DNA from: an uncultured Actinomycetes bacterium
GTDB taxonomy: Bacteria > Actinomycetota > Actinomycetes > S36-B12 > UBA5976
DNA length: 9,114 nt
NCBI GenBank assembly: GCA_903951185.1
Contig: CAJBBC010000042.1
Coordinates: 1 to 9,114 of the forward strand
Direction of reading: 5' to 3'
The position numbers were made by a program, and so were the translations under genes. The notes below the pieces were generated by a model. That model worked only from the letters and a program-made list of their open reading frames with translations. It was not told where the DNA came from and made no database searches. Positions 1-5,954 of the stretch are shown here, in pieces. Position 1 is the first letter of the stretch, and each line of letters begins with the position of its first letter.

Positions 1-187
1 AGAACATAACCAGTGCATTTGCATGCGCTTGACTAAAGCCGTGATTTTCTTTTAAGAAAGCAATTTGCTCTGGATACTTCCAGTCAGAAAGTTCAGCCAT
101 AACATCATGCCAATACCGCATCGGTTGGCCGTACTTCTTTTCTATTGCTGGAAAGTAATCGGAGCGATCCCCACTTTTAGTTGCCAT
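1..187 (-). CDS. DUF4287 domain protein (3' end cut by window edge)
   Basis: Reading the minus strand from an ATG at 187-185 gives 62 codons without a stop up to the window edge, so the C-terminus is missing. The visible peptide begins MATKSGDRSDYFPAIEKKYG and continues with a tryptophan-containing helix and a segment ending LKENHGFSQAHANALVMF. The paired signatures 'YFPAIEKKYG' and 'ENHGFSQAHANALV' are those I associate with DUF4287, a small family of unknown biochemical function that sometimes carries a second C-terminal domain. I see no signal peptide or membrane segment. The start lies 25 bases after the photolyase stop, with a weak GAG ribosome site, so it is probably the last visible gene of the DUF2256-photolyase transcript. 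Family assignment is from recalled motifs. The function is unknown. Confidence 0.8.
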   Translation of the reverse strand, partial: MATKSGDRSDYFPAIEKKYGQPMRYWHDVMAELSDWKYPEQIAFLKENHGFSQAHANALVMF

Positions 188-212
188 TTCTCAAATTTAC
201 CAGAAAGGCAAT

Positions 213-1700
213 TCAGATACTTCCAGCGTCCAGTCTGTTGAGCACTTCGTGCGCTCTGACTCGAACTTGAGGTAAATCAGATAGCCGCTTTAACCCATTT
301 ATTTGCTGGAACATGCGGTGATTATTTTTAAAATGATCTAGGTTGCGATCCAGGAAATCCCAGTAAAGCGTGGTGAAAGGACAGGCATCATCACCAGTGC
401 GTTTCTTTGGATCGTACTTACAAGGTTTACAAAATTCACTCATTCGAGAAATGTATGCGCCGCCTGCTGCATAGGGTTTTGTCATTAAAACTCCATGATC
501 AGCATGAGTTGCCATTCCAATCACATTTGGCACCATAACCCAGTCAGCTGCATCAATAAAGACTTCACGCATCCAATTCAAGAACTCTTGTGGTGAAGTT
601 CCAGTTAATAATGCCAAGTTACTTAGTACCATCAAGCGCGGGATGTGATGGGTCCAGCCATAGTTTTGAACATCCTGAACAACTGACTTTACGCAGTTCA
701 TTTCAGTTTGAGTTGGATCATGAAATAGCGGCAGAAGTTTGCGATTAGCCTCTAGTCCATTTGAATTACGGTAATCCTCACCTAAATACCAATACATCCC
801 ATTTATGTACTCTCGCCAACCAATTATTTGACGAATAAAACCTTCACAAGATGAAATCGAAATTTCACCAGAATCAAATTTGGCAATTGCGGCGGCGACT
901 ACTTCACTTGGATGCAGTAGACCATTATTTAAGTAGGGACTCAAAAGTGAATGATGTCCCGTCCAACTTGTGGCGGGCATGGCATCTTCGTACGGGCCAA
1001 AATCCTTGAAGTGGTTTTCAAAGAAGTGTTGCATTTGCACTAGAGCTTCAGACCTTGTTGTCGCCCAAACTTTTTCAGTTAAATTACCCCAAGTATTTTC
1101 AGGTAGTTGCTTGGTAACTTCTAGATCGATTTCATCAGCAATGAAGGTAAGTGATTTACCCCAGTCGTGTTGCTTTGGTGGGGGTAGTCGATTTTCAGCG
1201 TCATAATTCCAGGTGCCACCAACTGGTTTATCGCCAGACATCAGGATGTTTAGGCGTTTTCGTTGGGCACGATAGAAATTCTCCATCGTGTATGACTTTT
1301 GTTGATCAGCCCAGATTTTAAATAGATCGCTAGAAGTAAGAAAGAAGTCATTTTCTACGAAATGAACGCCAAGATCTTTTAAATCTTGGCGCAATTTAAA
1401 TGAATTGGGGGTGGCACAAATAAGTTCATACTTTGGAAATTTGGCTTTGACTTCAGACAATCCAGTAACTGTGGTGGCACTTTCTAGGTAAGTTACCGAA
1501 AAACCACTGGTCTCAAGCTCTTTGGCAAAATGTCGAGCGCTAGAAACTAAGAACTGTAATCGCTGTTTATGCCAGCTTCGCCCACTCACCATTCTCTGGC
1601 TTTCGATTAGGACGATGTGATCAGATTTGGGGTCGGCTGTCTTAAGGGCGCCATATTGTTGGTTGAGTTGATCAAACGGAACATAGATAAGTTTGTTCAT
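213..1700 (-). CDS. Iron-sulfur bacterial (6-4) photolyase / cryptochrome, PhrB class
   Basis: Predicted flavoprotein of 495 residues that uses light to repair (6-4) pyrimidine photoproducts in DNA. It begins MNKLIYVPFDQLN, an N-terminal Rossmann antenna domain (about 1-130), followed by the helical FAD domain. Four cysteines at 336, 424, 427 and 440 have the same spacing as the 4Fe-4S ligands I recall for Agrobacterium PhrB (350, 438, 441, 454). A constant offset of 14 also matches the His pair (351-352 in GWTHHIPRLMVL), Trp376 and Tyr410. This supports the FeS-BCP class over classical CPD photolyases. An in-frame ATG 15 bases upstream exists, but the start at 1700 is preferred because it overlaps the DUF2256 stop in an ATGA and gives the usual N-terminus. 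It could act as a light sensor instead, as CryB-type relatives may. DUF4287 follows 25 bases downstream. Confidence 0.93.
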   Translation of the reverse strand: MNKLIYVPFDQLNQQYGALKTADPKSDHIVLIESQRMVSGRSWHKQRLQFLVSSARHFAKELETSGFSVTYLESATTVTGLSEVKAKFPKYELICATPNSFKLRQDLKDLGVHFVENDFFLTSSDLFKIWADQQKSYTMENFYRAQRKRLNILMSGDKPVGGTWNYDAENRLPPPKQHDWGKSLTFIADEIDLEVTKQLPENTWGNLTEKVWATTRSEALVQMQHFFENHFKDFGPYEDAMPATSWTGHHSLLSPYLNNGLLHPSEVVAAAIAKFDSGEISISSCEGFIRQIIGWREYINGMYWYLGEDYRNSNGLEANRKLLPLFHDPTQTEMNCVKSVVQDVQNYGWTHHIPRLMVLSNLALLTGTSPQEFLNWMREVFIDAADWVMVPNVIGMATHADHGVLMTKPYAAGGAYISRMSEFCKPCKYDPKKRTGDDACPFTTLYWDFLDRNLDHFKNNHRMFQQINGLKRLSDLPQVRVRAHEVLNRLDAGSI

Positions 1701-1837
1701 GACTTTTTCCGGCATTTATCCGAGCAGTATTTAACAGTTTCCCAATCGCGTGCCCATTTCTTACGCCATTCAAATTCAAGGCCACATTGGGCGCAAACCT
1801 TTGGGGTGAAACCGTTCTTCGTCCTAGCCAACCGCAT
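1697..1837 (-). CDS. DUF2256 small cysteine-rich protein
   Basis: A 46-residue protein beginning MRLARTKNGFTPKVCAQCGL, with a central EWRKKWARDWETVKYCSDKC core. The cysteines form C15-X2-C18 and C38-X3-C42, flanking a Trp/Lys-rich stretch. This is the DUF2256 signature as I recall it, and the length is normal for the family. The pattern looks like a small zinc ribbon or similar metal site, but the biochemical role is unknown. Its TGA stop overlaps the photolyase ATG (ATGA, 1697-1700), so the two are very likely translationally coupled. DUF2256 genes are, to my recollection, often found beside cryptochrome/photolyase genes, which suggests a helper role. No Shine-Dalgarno lies close to the ATG and an in-frame stop just upstream fixes this as the first ATG. 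A -10-like TATCCT six bases upstream suggests a leaderless message. Confidence 0.88.
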   Translation of the reverse strand: MRLARTKNGFTPKVCAQCGLEFEWRKKWARDWETVKYCSDKCRKKS

Positions 1838-1843
1838 TAACTA

Positions 1844-1849
1844 AGGATA
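1844..1849 (-). promoter_or_regulatory. Possible -10 box of a leaderless promoter for the DUF2256-photolyase operon
   Basis: On the minus strand TATCCT fits the actinobacterial TANNNT -10 pattern and ends six bases before the DUF2256 ATG, so transcription could begin at or next to the start codon. This would explain the missing ribosome-binding site. No convincing -35 box lies 16-18 bases further upstream, so the call rests only on the -10 match and its spacing. Confidence 0.35.
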
Positions 1850-1883
1850 GTTTGCGGATTGGTCTCCTGCGCGCTCAAACTAT
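1847..1883. repeat. Inverted repeat between the DUF4349 and DUF2256 genes
   Basis: Perfect 8-bp arms ATAGTTTG (1847-1854) and CAAACTAT (1876-1883) are separated by 21 bases. It fills the 46-bp gap between the DUF4349 stop and the DUF2256 start. The stem is AT-rich and has no T-run, so it is a poor intrinsic terminator. One arm overlaps the possible -10 box of the photolyase operon, so a protein operator is the other reading. Function unproven. Confidence 0.35.
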
Positions 1884-2765
1884 TTACTGGCGACGGCGGA
1901 TTAAGCGAGTTATTGCGCGCCCAGTGACTAACAGTATTGAGAAAACAATTACCCATGGAATGGCTGTGCCAATAAAAATCACTACATTCTCAAAAGCCTG
2001 TAAGAAGCTCTTGGCTGTTTGAAGCATAGTCTCTTTAATGCCACGCAGACCTTGGGTGATTGAAGTTGAGTCATCAACAATTTGAATAGTCAAAGTTGAT
2101 TCGGCAACTTGTGAAGATAAGTAATCGAGCTGACTTTGGTAACTATCGATCTCACTTTGCCGCGCGGCAAGTGCTTGCTCAGCTGCAATTAAATCTGCAG
2201 TGGTACTGGCTTGTTCCAGTAATTCAACAAGACGATCTTTAGAAGTAGTTAATGCTTTTAGTTTCGCTTCAAGATCAATAGTTTGTAAAGTAACATCGGC
2301 GCTGCTCACACTTACCGTGGATTGCTTTGCTAATCCGCTTAATGCCTCAAGCGCTGCGTCAAACTTAGCTTCAGGTATTCGGGCAGTGAGGTAACCAGTT
2401 GGTCCGTAGTTTGAAGAGCCAACATCAAAAGTTGAATTTTCAATTCGGCCATTGAACTCGCTAATTACCACTTGAGCTTTTTCATAAACTTCTGTGACAT
2501 TTGAAGTTGTCAAAGTCAGTCCACCGGTGCGAATAACACTTTGCTGGGGGTTACTGACAAATTCTGCGCCAGCGATGGCTTTACCCGTATTTGCCATGTC
2601 CATTGGTGACATATCAACTGGTGTAGCTGAGATGGCTGCATCACTGTCACCTAAACCGATTCCAGATCCACCAACACCTTGGGAGTCAGCCGAAGTGCAA
2701 CTAGAAAGTGCGAAAGTTGCGATAAATACGCCAATAATTAACCGGGATTTAGATGCTGTGAACAT
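1884..2765 (-). CDS. DUF4349 lipoprotein with C-terminal membrane anchor
   Basis: A 293-residue predicted envelope protein. The N-terminus has a basic, hydrophobic signal (about 1-20) ending in a lipobox L20-S-S-C23, so the mature protein should be lipid-modified on Cys23. A low-complexity Gly/Ser/Asp linker (about 24-65) follows, then the DUF4349 region (about 75-285). It opens with VIRTGGLTLTTSNV, contains GYLTARIPEAKFDAALEAL, and carries a long helical, probably coiled-coil stretch (about 165-220) rich in Lys, Glu and Gln. A hydrophobic segment (about 261-283) followed by RLIRRRQ is a C-terminal transmembrane helix with a positive cytoplasmic end. The family has no established biochemical function. 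It is transcribed divergently from znuA across an 82-base gap and in the same direction as the photolyase operon, 46 bases upstream of it. No catalytic motif is visible. Confidence 0.87.
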   Translation of the reverse strand: MFTASKSRLIIGVFIATFALSSCTSADSQGVGGSGIGLGDSDAAISATPVDMSPMDMANTGKAIAGAEFVSNPQQSVIRTGGLTLTTSNVTEVYEKAQVVISEFNGRIENSTFDVGSSNYGPTGYLTARIPEAKFDAALEALSGLAKQSTVSVSSADVTLQTIDLEAKLKALTTSKDRLVELLEQASTTADLIAAEQALAARQSEIDSYQSQLDYLSSQVAESTLTIQIVDDSTSITQGLRGIKETMLQTAKSFLQAFENVVIFIGTAIPWVIVFSILLVTGRAITRLIRRRQ

Positions 2766-2812
2766 GCTTTCAGCCTATAAGCCATCACCAGATAACCCCT
2801 AGATTTGCCTAT

Positions 2813-2829
2813 TTGACAATCATTTTCAA
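2813..2829. promoter_or_regulatory. Zur-type operator in the znuA promoter
   Basis: TTGACAATCATTTTCAA is a 17-bp palindrome about the central C2821, with 7 of 8 base pairs matching between the arms. It closely resembles the Fur-superfamily/Zur form TGAAAATGATTTTCA. It contains the whole -35 hexamer of the znuA promoter, so a bound Zur-zinc complex would block RNA polymerase. A zur gene in the same locus makes Zur the likely binder. The match is by eye against a remembered consensus. Confidence 0.8.
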
Positions 2830-2847
2830 TAAGATAATATGGGAATC
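2813..2847 (+). promoter_or_regulatory. znuA promoter, leaderless
   Basis: A consensus -35 TTGACA (2813-2818) is followed after 16 bases by a -10 TAATAT (2835-2840). A GATAAT reading at 2833-2838 is also possible. Initiation about seven bases after the -10 falls on the A of the ATG at 2848, predicting a leaderless mRNA. This agrees with the absence of a Shine-Dalgarno sequence and argues against the ATG at 2839, which would lie inside the promoter. Confidence 0.65.
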
Positions 2848-3816
2848 ATGTTCATTAAAAACAAATCAACCCTAATTGTCGCCGCTGCTATTTTTTCATT
2901 GGTACTGAGCGCCTGCTCCTCCTCAGAAGAAGTCGCAAATCCACAGGAGAGTACAACAACAGGTCAAGTTGTAATCGTGCACGCAGCTTTTTATCCACTT
3001 GAATTTTTAGCCAAGAGTATTGGTGGCGATCAAATACAAGTTATCTCGCTAACCACACCAGGCGCTGAGCCACATGATTTGGAATTAACGCCAGTACAGG
3101 TTGCCGAACTTGAAAAAACTTCGCTAGCGCTATTTGTTGATGGCTTCATGCCAGCTGTAGACGAAGCAATTGAATCCCAAATTCCAGACCGCGCCCTTGA
3201 CCTTGGACAGAGCGTAACTTTACTTGAATCAGCTGAGCATGCACATGAAGGCGAAGTTGCATCTGATGAGGCTGCAGTTGAAGCAGATGTTCACGGCGCA
3301 TTCGATCCACACATCTGGTTAGATCCAGCAAATATGATTCTGATGGCAAATGCAATTAGCGAACGTTTAATTTCGATTGATCCAGATCGTGCAGATTTTT
3401 ACACAGCAAACACTAAAGCGATTAATTCTGAACTAGCAGCCCTCGATAATGAATTTACCGCCGGGCTTGCTAACTGTGAGTTAAAAGAAATTGTAACTAG
3501 TCATGATGCATTCGGGTATCTTGCAAATGCTTATGGTTTCACCCAACACGGTATTGCTGGGTTGTCCCCGGAATCAGAACCAAGCCCAGCTCGATTAGTT
3601 GAAATTGCTGAAATGGTTAAGGCTGAAGGAATCACCACAATTTACTACGAGACGTTAGTTTCACCAGCAATCGCCCAGACTGTAGCGGATGAAACTGGTG
3701 CCACAGTGGCAGTCCTTGATCCGATCGAAGGACTAATGGAAGGCTCAACCGATACATTTATTACAGTAATGAAGGCTAACTTTCAAGCTCTAATAAAGGG
3801 ACAAACCTGCTCGTGA
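2848..3816 (+). CDS. znuA: Zinc ABC transporter substrate-binding lipoprotein ZnuA
   Basis: Cluster A-I metal-binding lipoprotein of 322 residues that captures Zn2+ outside the membrane and delivers it to ZnuB. The signal peptide ends in a lipobox L20-S-A-C23. Likely metal ligands are His76 (EPHDLELTP), His155 (DPHIWLDP), His219 (TSHDAFGYL) and an acidic residue near the C-terminus (Asp291 in VLDPIEG). A loop at about 128-150 is rich in His, Glu and Asp, as expected for zinc rather than manganese binders, although it is short. I chose the ATG at 2848 over the one at 2839 because the -10 box overlaps the latter and the signal peptide is complete without it. The stop overlaps the znuC GTG (GTGA). 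The operator upstream predicts repression by Zur when zinc is plentiful. Confidence 0.93.
   Translation: MFIKNKSTLIVAAAIFSLVLSACSSSEEVANPQESTTTGQVVIVHAAFYPLEFLAKSIGGDQIQVISLTTPGAEPHDLELTPVQVAELEKTSLALFVDGFMPAVDEAIESQIPDRALDLGQSVTLLESAEHAHEGEVASDEAAVEADVHGAFDPHIWLDPANMILMANAISERLISIDPDRADFYTANTKAINSELAALDNEFTAGLANCELKEIVTSHDAFGYLANAYGFTQHGIAGLSPESEPSPARLVEIAEMVKAEGITTIYYETLVSPAIAQTVADETGATVAVLDPIEGLMEGSTDTFITVMKANFQALIKGQTCS
3796..3800 (+). promoter_or_regulatory. Ribosome-binding site of znuC inside znuA
   Basis: AAGGG ends 12 bases before the GTG at 3813, within the last codons of znuA. It supports initiation at this GTG, which precedes a large hairpin, rather than at TTG or GTG codons after the hairpin. 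Confidence 0.5.
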
Positions 3817-4586
3817 ATTTAACTAGTGCAAATGACGCGCCGAGTATCTCGGCGCGTCATTTGTGTGTGTCCTTTGACGATATTTCAGTTTTAAGTGACA
3901 TCAATTTAGATTTTTATCCCGGGAAAACTTCAGCAATACTTGGGGCTAATGGCAGTGGTAAAACCACGTTAATTCGCGCATTACTTGGGTTACTTCCGGT
4001 ACACGAAGGCTCTGTTGAAATACATGGTCAAATCCTTGAGAACTTTAAAGATTGGCACCGAGTTGCTTACGTTCCACAGAAATTAATTAATTCAGCAACT
4101 GTCCCAGTTTCTGTTTTTGAAACAGTTAATGCCGCGTTGGTTTTCCCAAGTCAAAAAATGTCTGGCAAAGAAAAGAAGTCTCAAGTACTTTCGGCGTTAG
4201 CACAAGTTGGGTTAGAGCATCGTGCCCAAGATCGCCTAGATGAATTATCAGATGGTCAACAACGCAGAGTACTTTTAGCGCGAGCACTTGCTACTAAAGC
4301 AGATATTTACATTCTTGATGAACCGACCGCTGGAGTCGATTCAGCAAATCAAGTAGTACTTGTTAGCGCGATAAGAAGTTTGGTAGCTAAAGGTAGTTGT
4401 GTGATCATGATTACTCATGAATTAGGTCCGTTTAAACACGACATCGACAATGCAATAGTTTTAGCTAACGGGGGAGTCGCGTACCACGGCCCGGTAGCCA
4501 ACCTGCCTTCAGAAGCCGAATCGATTCACCATAACCTCGGCACAACCAACCACAGCACAACTAACCAAGCTAGGTTGTTGGATTAA
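3813..4586 (+). CDS. znuC: Zinc ABC transporter ATP-binding protein ZnuC
   Basis: Cytoplasmic ATPase of 257 residues powering zinc import with ZnuA and ZnuB. It shows a Walker A motif GANGSGKTT (44-52), a Q-loop glutamine (Gln89 in YVPQK), a signature LSDGQ (145-149, with Asp in the usual third Gly position), Walker B IYILDE ending at Glu170, a D-loop GVD and an H-loop His202. The GTG start overlaps the znuA stop by four bases. Codons 6 to 17 are encoded within a perfect 16-bp inverted repeat, so the N-terminal sequence SANDAPSISARHL is partly dictated by DNA structure. The last residues contain a small tandem repeat (TTNHS/TTNQA) outside the conserved domain. Manganese transporters (MntB type) share the fold. 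The neighbouring zur gene and operator favour zinc. Confidence 0.92.
   Translation: MNLTSANDAPSISARHLCVSFDDISVLSDINLDFYPGKTSAILGANGSGKTTLIRALLGLLPVHEGSVEIHGQILENFKDWHRVAYVPQKLINSATVPVSVFETVNAALVFPSQKMSGKEKKSQVLSALAQVGLEHRAQDRLDELSDGQQRRVLLARALATKADIYILDEPTAGVDSANQVVLVSAIRSLVAKGSCVIMITHELGPFKHDIDNAIVLANGGVAYHGPVANLPSEAESIHHNLGTTNHSTTNQARLLD
3829..3863. repeat. Perfect 16-bp inverted repeat at the start of znuC
   Basis: The arms CAAATGACGCGCCGAG (3829-3844) and CTCGGCGCGTCATTTG (3848-3863) are exact reverse complements separated by TAT. In RNA this is a very stable hairpin, with 10 G-C pairs of 16. It begins 16 bases after the first base of the GTG start codon, inside znuC. The downstream side reads TGTGTGTCC, not a T-run, so it is an imperfect intrinsic terminator at best. 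Attenuation between znuA and znuCB, 3'-end protection of znuA mRNA or a control on znuC initiation are all possible. None is shown by sequence alone. Confidence 0.95.
4540..4569 (+). repeat. Two-copy 15-bp tandem repeat at the 3' end of znuC
   Basis: GCACAACCAACCACA (4540-4554) is followed directly by GCACAACTAACCAAG (4555-4569), with 12 of 15 bases identical and in phase with codons. It encodes the imperfect pentapeptide repeat TTNHS-TTNQA in the non-conserved tail of ZnuC, most simply a small duplication. Confidence 0.5.
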
Positions 4587-4588
4587 AT

Positions 4589-5431
4589 ATGCTTTCTTAT
4601 GAGTTTATGCAACGAGCTTTAATTGCTGCGGTAATCGTGGGATTAATTGCCCCGCTAGTAGGAGTCTTTTTAGTTCAACGTCGATTAGCGCTACTTGGTG
4701 ATGGCATGGGTCACGTTGCTATTGCCGGAGTTGGCCTAGCTTTCTTAACCGGAACTGAGCCAGTAATAACAGCGCTGATTGTCTCTATCCTTGGTGCCTT
4801 CATCCTTGAACTAGTGCGGAATAAGAGTAAAACTGCTGGAGATTTGGCGCTAGCCCTAATTTTCTATGGTGGTATTTCAGGCGGCGTTTTACTTACTTCG
4901 CTAGCCGGGGGGAAAGCCAGTACGGCACTTAATCAATATTTATTTGGTTCGCTTTCGACAGTATCTACCCAAGATTTTATTTCATTAGGTTTTGCCGGTT
5001 TGTTATTGATCGCAATCTTAATTAAATTTGGAAACCAAATTTTTGCGATGAGCTTAGATTTGGAAACTGCTCGAGTTCAAGGAATAAGAGTAACGGCGAT
5101 GAGCACGTTATTAACTTCAATGGCTGCCGTAACCGTTGTGGTCGGCATGCGAACCGTTGGGTTACTGCTAGTTAGTGCAATTATGATCGTGCCGGTGGCT
5201 GCAGCTCAACAACTTACACATAGCTTTAAATCAACTGGGTTACTTGCATCAGCAATCGGCGTACTTTGCGCAACTGGCGGTTTAACTATTTCGTTTTATG
5301 TAGATGTGCCACCAGGGCCAACGATTGTGTTGTTATCACTTGCAATTTTTATTCTGCTCGCCCTAACCACGAGTTCACTACATTTGCGGCATAAAAATGA
5401 AATTCAAGAACAAGCGCCACATACTCACTAA
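4589..5431 (+). CDS. znuB: Zinc ABC transporter permease ZnuB
   Basis: Integral membrane permease of 280 residues forming the zinc channel with ZnuC. It is hydrophobic throughout, with roughly eight predicted membrane helices. It shows the family features: an N-terminal FMQRALIAAVIVGLIAPLVG, then QRRLALLGDGMGHVAIAGVGLAF, a central ALALIFYGGISGGVLL, and DLETARVQGI, which is the cytoplasmic segment contacting the ATPase. The C-terminal tail is polar and ends HTH. The ATG lies two bases after the znuC stop and lacks a strong ribosome site, suggesting translational coupling. The stop overlaps the convergent zur stop by four bases, and no hairpin terminator is visible at the junction. Confidence 0.93.
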   Translation: MLSYEFMQRALIAAVIVGLIAPLVGVFLVQRRLALLGDGMGHVAIAGVGLAFLTGTEPVITALIVSILGAFILELVRNKSKTAGDLALALIFYGGISGGVLLTSLAGGKASTALNQYLFGSLSTVSTQDFISLGFAGLLLIAILIKFGNQIFAMSLDLETARVQGIRVTAMSTLLTSMAAVTVVVGMRTVGLLLVSAIMIVPVAAAQQLTHSFKSTGLLASAIGVLCATGGLTISFYVDVPPGPTIVLLSLAIFILLALTTSSLHLRHKNEIQEQAPHTH

Positions 5432-5826
5432 GAACAGTCAGCGCACAAACCCATAATTTCTAATGTGTGGTCAACGTCATTGAACCCAAATTTTGTGGCA
5501 ATTGAATCGGCCCATTCCTCAACGGCATGACCCTCTACTTCGACTGTGTGGCCGCAAGAGCGGCAAACTAAATGATGATGATGACCATCTGTACATCGTC
5601 GATACATTGATTCACCGTCGGAGCGCAGCACTACATCAACTTCGCCCGTACCATGCATACTTTGTAATGTTCGATAAACCGTTGATAAACCAATAGATTC
5701 ACCAGATTCTTGCAGCTTGGCATAAATATCTTGGGCTGACCTAAAGTCAGTAATCGTCATCAAAATATTTGCGACCGCCGTACGTTGCCGAGTTGACCGA
5801 ACAACTGGAACCCCATCTGATTTCAT
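5428..5826 (-). CDS. zur: Zinc uptake regulator Zur (Fur family)
   Basis: Fur-family repressor of 132 residues. A winged-helix DNA-binding domain (about 8-75) carries the recognition-helix sequence SIGLSTVYRTLQ. The dimerisation domain follows. Structural zinc ligands are Cys88, Cys91, Cys128 and Cys131. The regulatory zinc site described for mycobacterial Zur/FurB (Asp62, Cys76, His81, His83) is matched at a constant offset by Asp64, Cys78, His83 and His85, in MYRRCTDGHHHHLVC. This is why I call Zur rather than Fur, Mur or PerR. The ATG at 5826 is the first in-frame start after a stop and has no clear ribosome site. The gene converges on znuB with overlapping stops. No Zur-like palindrome was seen in front of zur itself, so self-repression is not indicated. 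Confidence 0.92.
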   Translation of the reverse strand: MKSDGVPVVRSTRQRTAVANILMTITDFRSAQDIYAKLQESGESIGLSTVYRTLQSMHGTGEVDVVLRSDGESMYRRCTDGHHHHLVCRSCGHTVEVEGHAVEEWADSIATKFGFNDVDHTLEIMGLCADCS

Positions 5827-5954
5827 TACTTTAGTTTGCCAGACTCAACATGATTAATAACCAGACTGGCTCAATAGTTTCTGATGGGTTCACTCAAGCC
5901 AAGCATGCGAAATCAGGTAGCATTTCACTAAAATCTACAGATTTGGAGTACTGA
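5827..5954. promoter_or_regulatory. Divergent intergenic region between zur and the hydroxyacid dehydrogenase gene
   Basis: This 128-base gap must hold the promoters for both divergent genes. On the plus strand TAAAAT at 5929-5934 is a possible -10 box for the dehydrogenase operon, but no good -35 box accompanies it. A ribosome site GGAG (5945-5948) precedes the GTG by six bases. On the minus strand TTGAGC and CATGTT, 16 bases apart, are a weak promoter candidate for zur. I found no strong palindrome and no sign of a small gene. Confidence 0.4.

Noticed and set aside
1348..1365. Palindrome TCATTTTCTACGAAATGA resembling a Fur/Zur site
   Set aside because: It lies deep inside the photolyase coding region, its centre does not fit the 7-1-7 form seen at znuA, and the codons encode an ordinary protein stretch.
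1701..1715. Upstream ATG adding MPEKV to the photolyase
   Set aside because: It lies inside the DUF2256 coding region. The ATGA overlap at 1697-1700 and the family N-terminus MNKLIYV favour the later start.
1617..1844. 75-codon plus-strand frame over the DUF2256 region
   Set aside because: It is the complement of the DUF2256 and photolyase genes, which have recognisable motifs and coupled start/stop signals.
2839..2847. Upstream ATG adding three residues to ZnuA
   Set aside because: It overlaps the -10 box and would precede the predicted transcript start. The signal peptide is complete from the ATG at 2848.
3829..3863. Reading the znuC palindrome as a normal intrinsic terminator with znuC starting downstream
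   Set aside because: There is no T-run after the stem. Starting after it would remove the first beta strand of the ABC domain, and the GTG before it has a ribosome site and the GTGA overlap.
5827..5954. Zur box in front of zur
   Set aside because: Candidates such as the stretch around AACATGATTAATAACC do not keep the TGA...TCA symmetry of the znuA operator.
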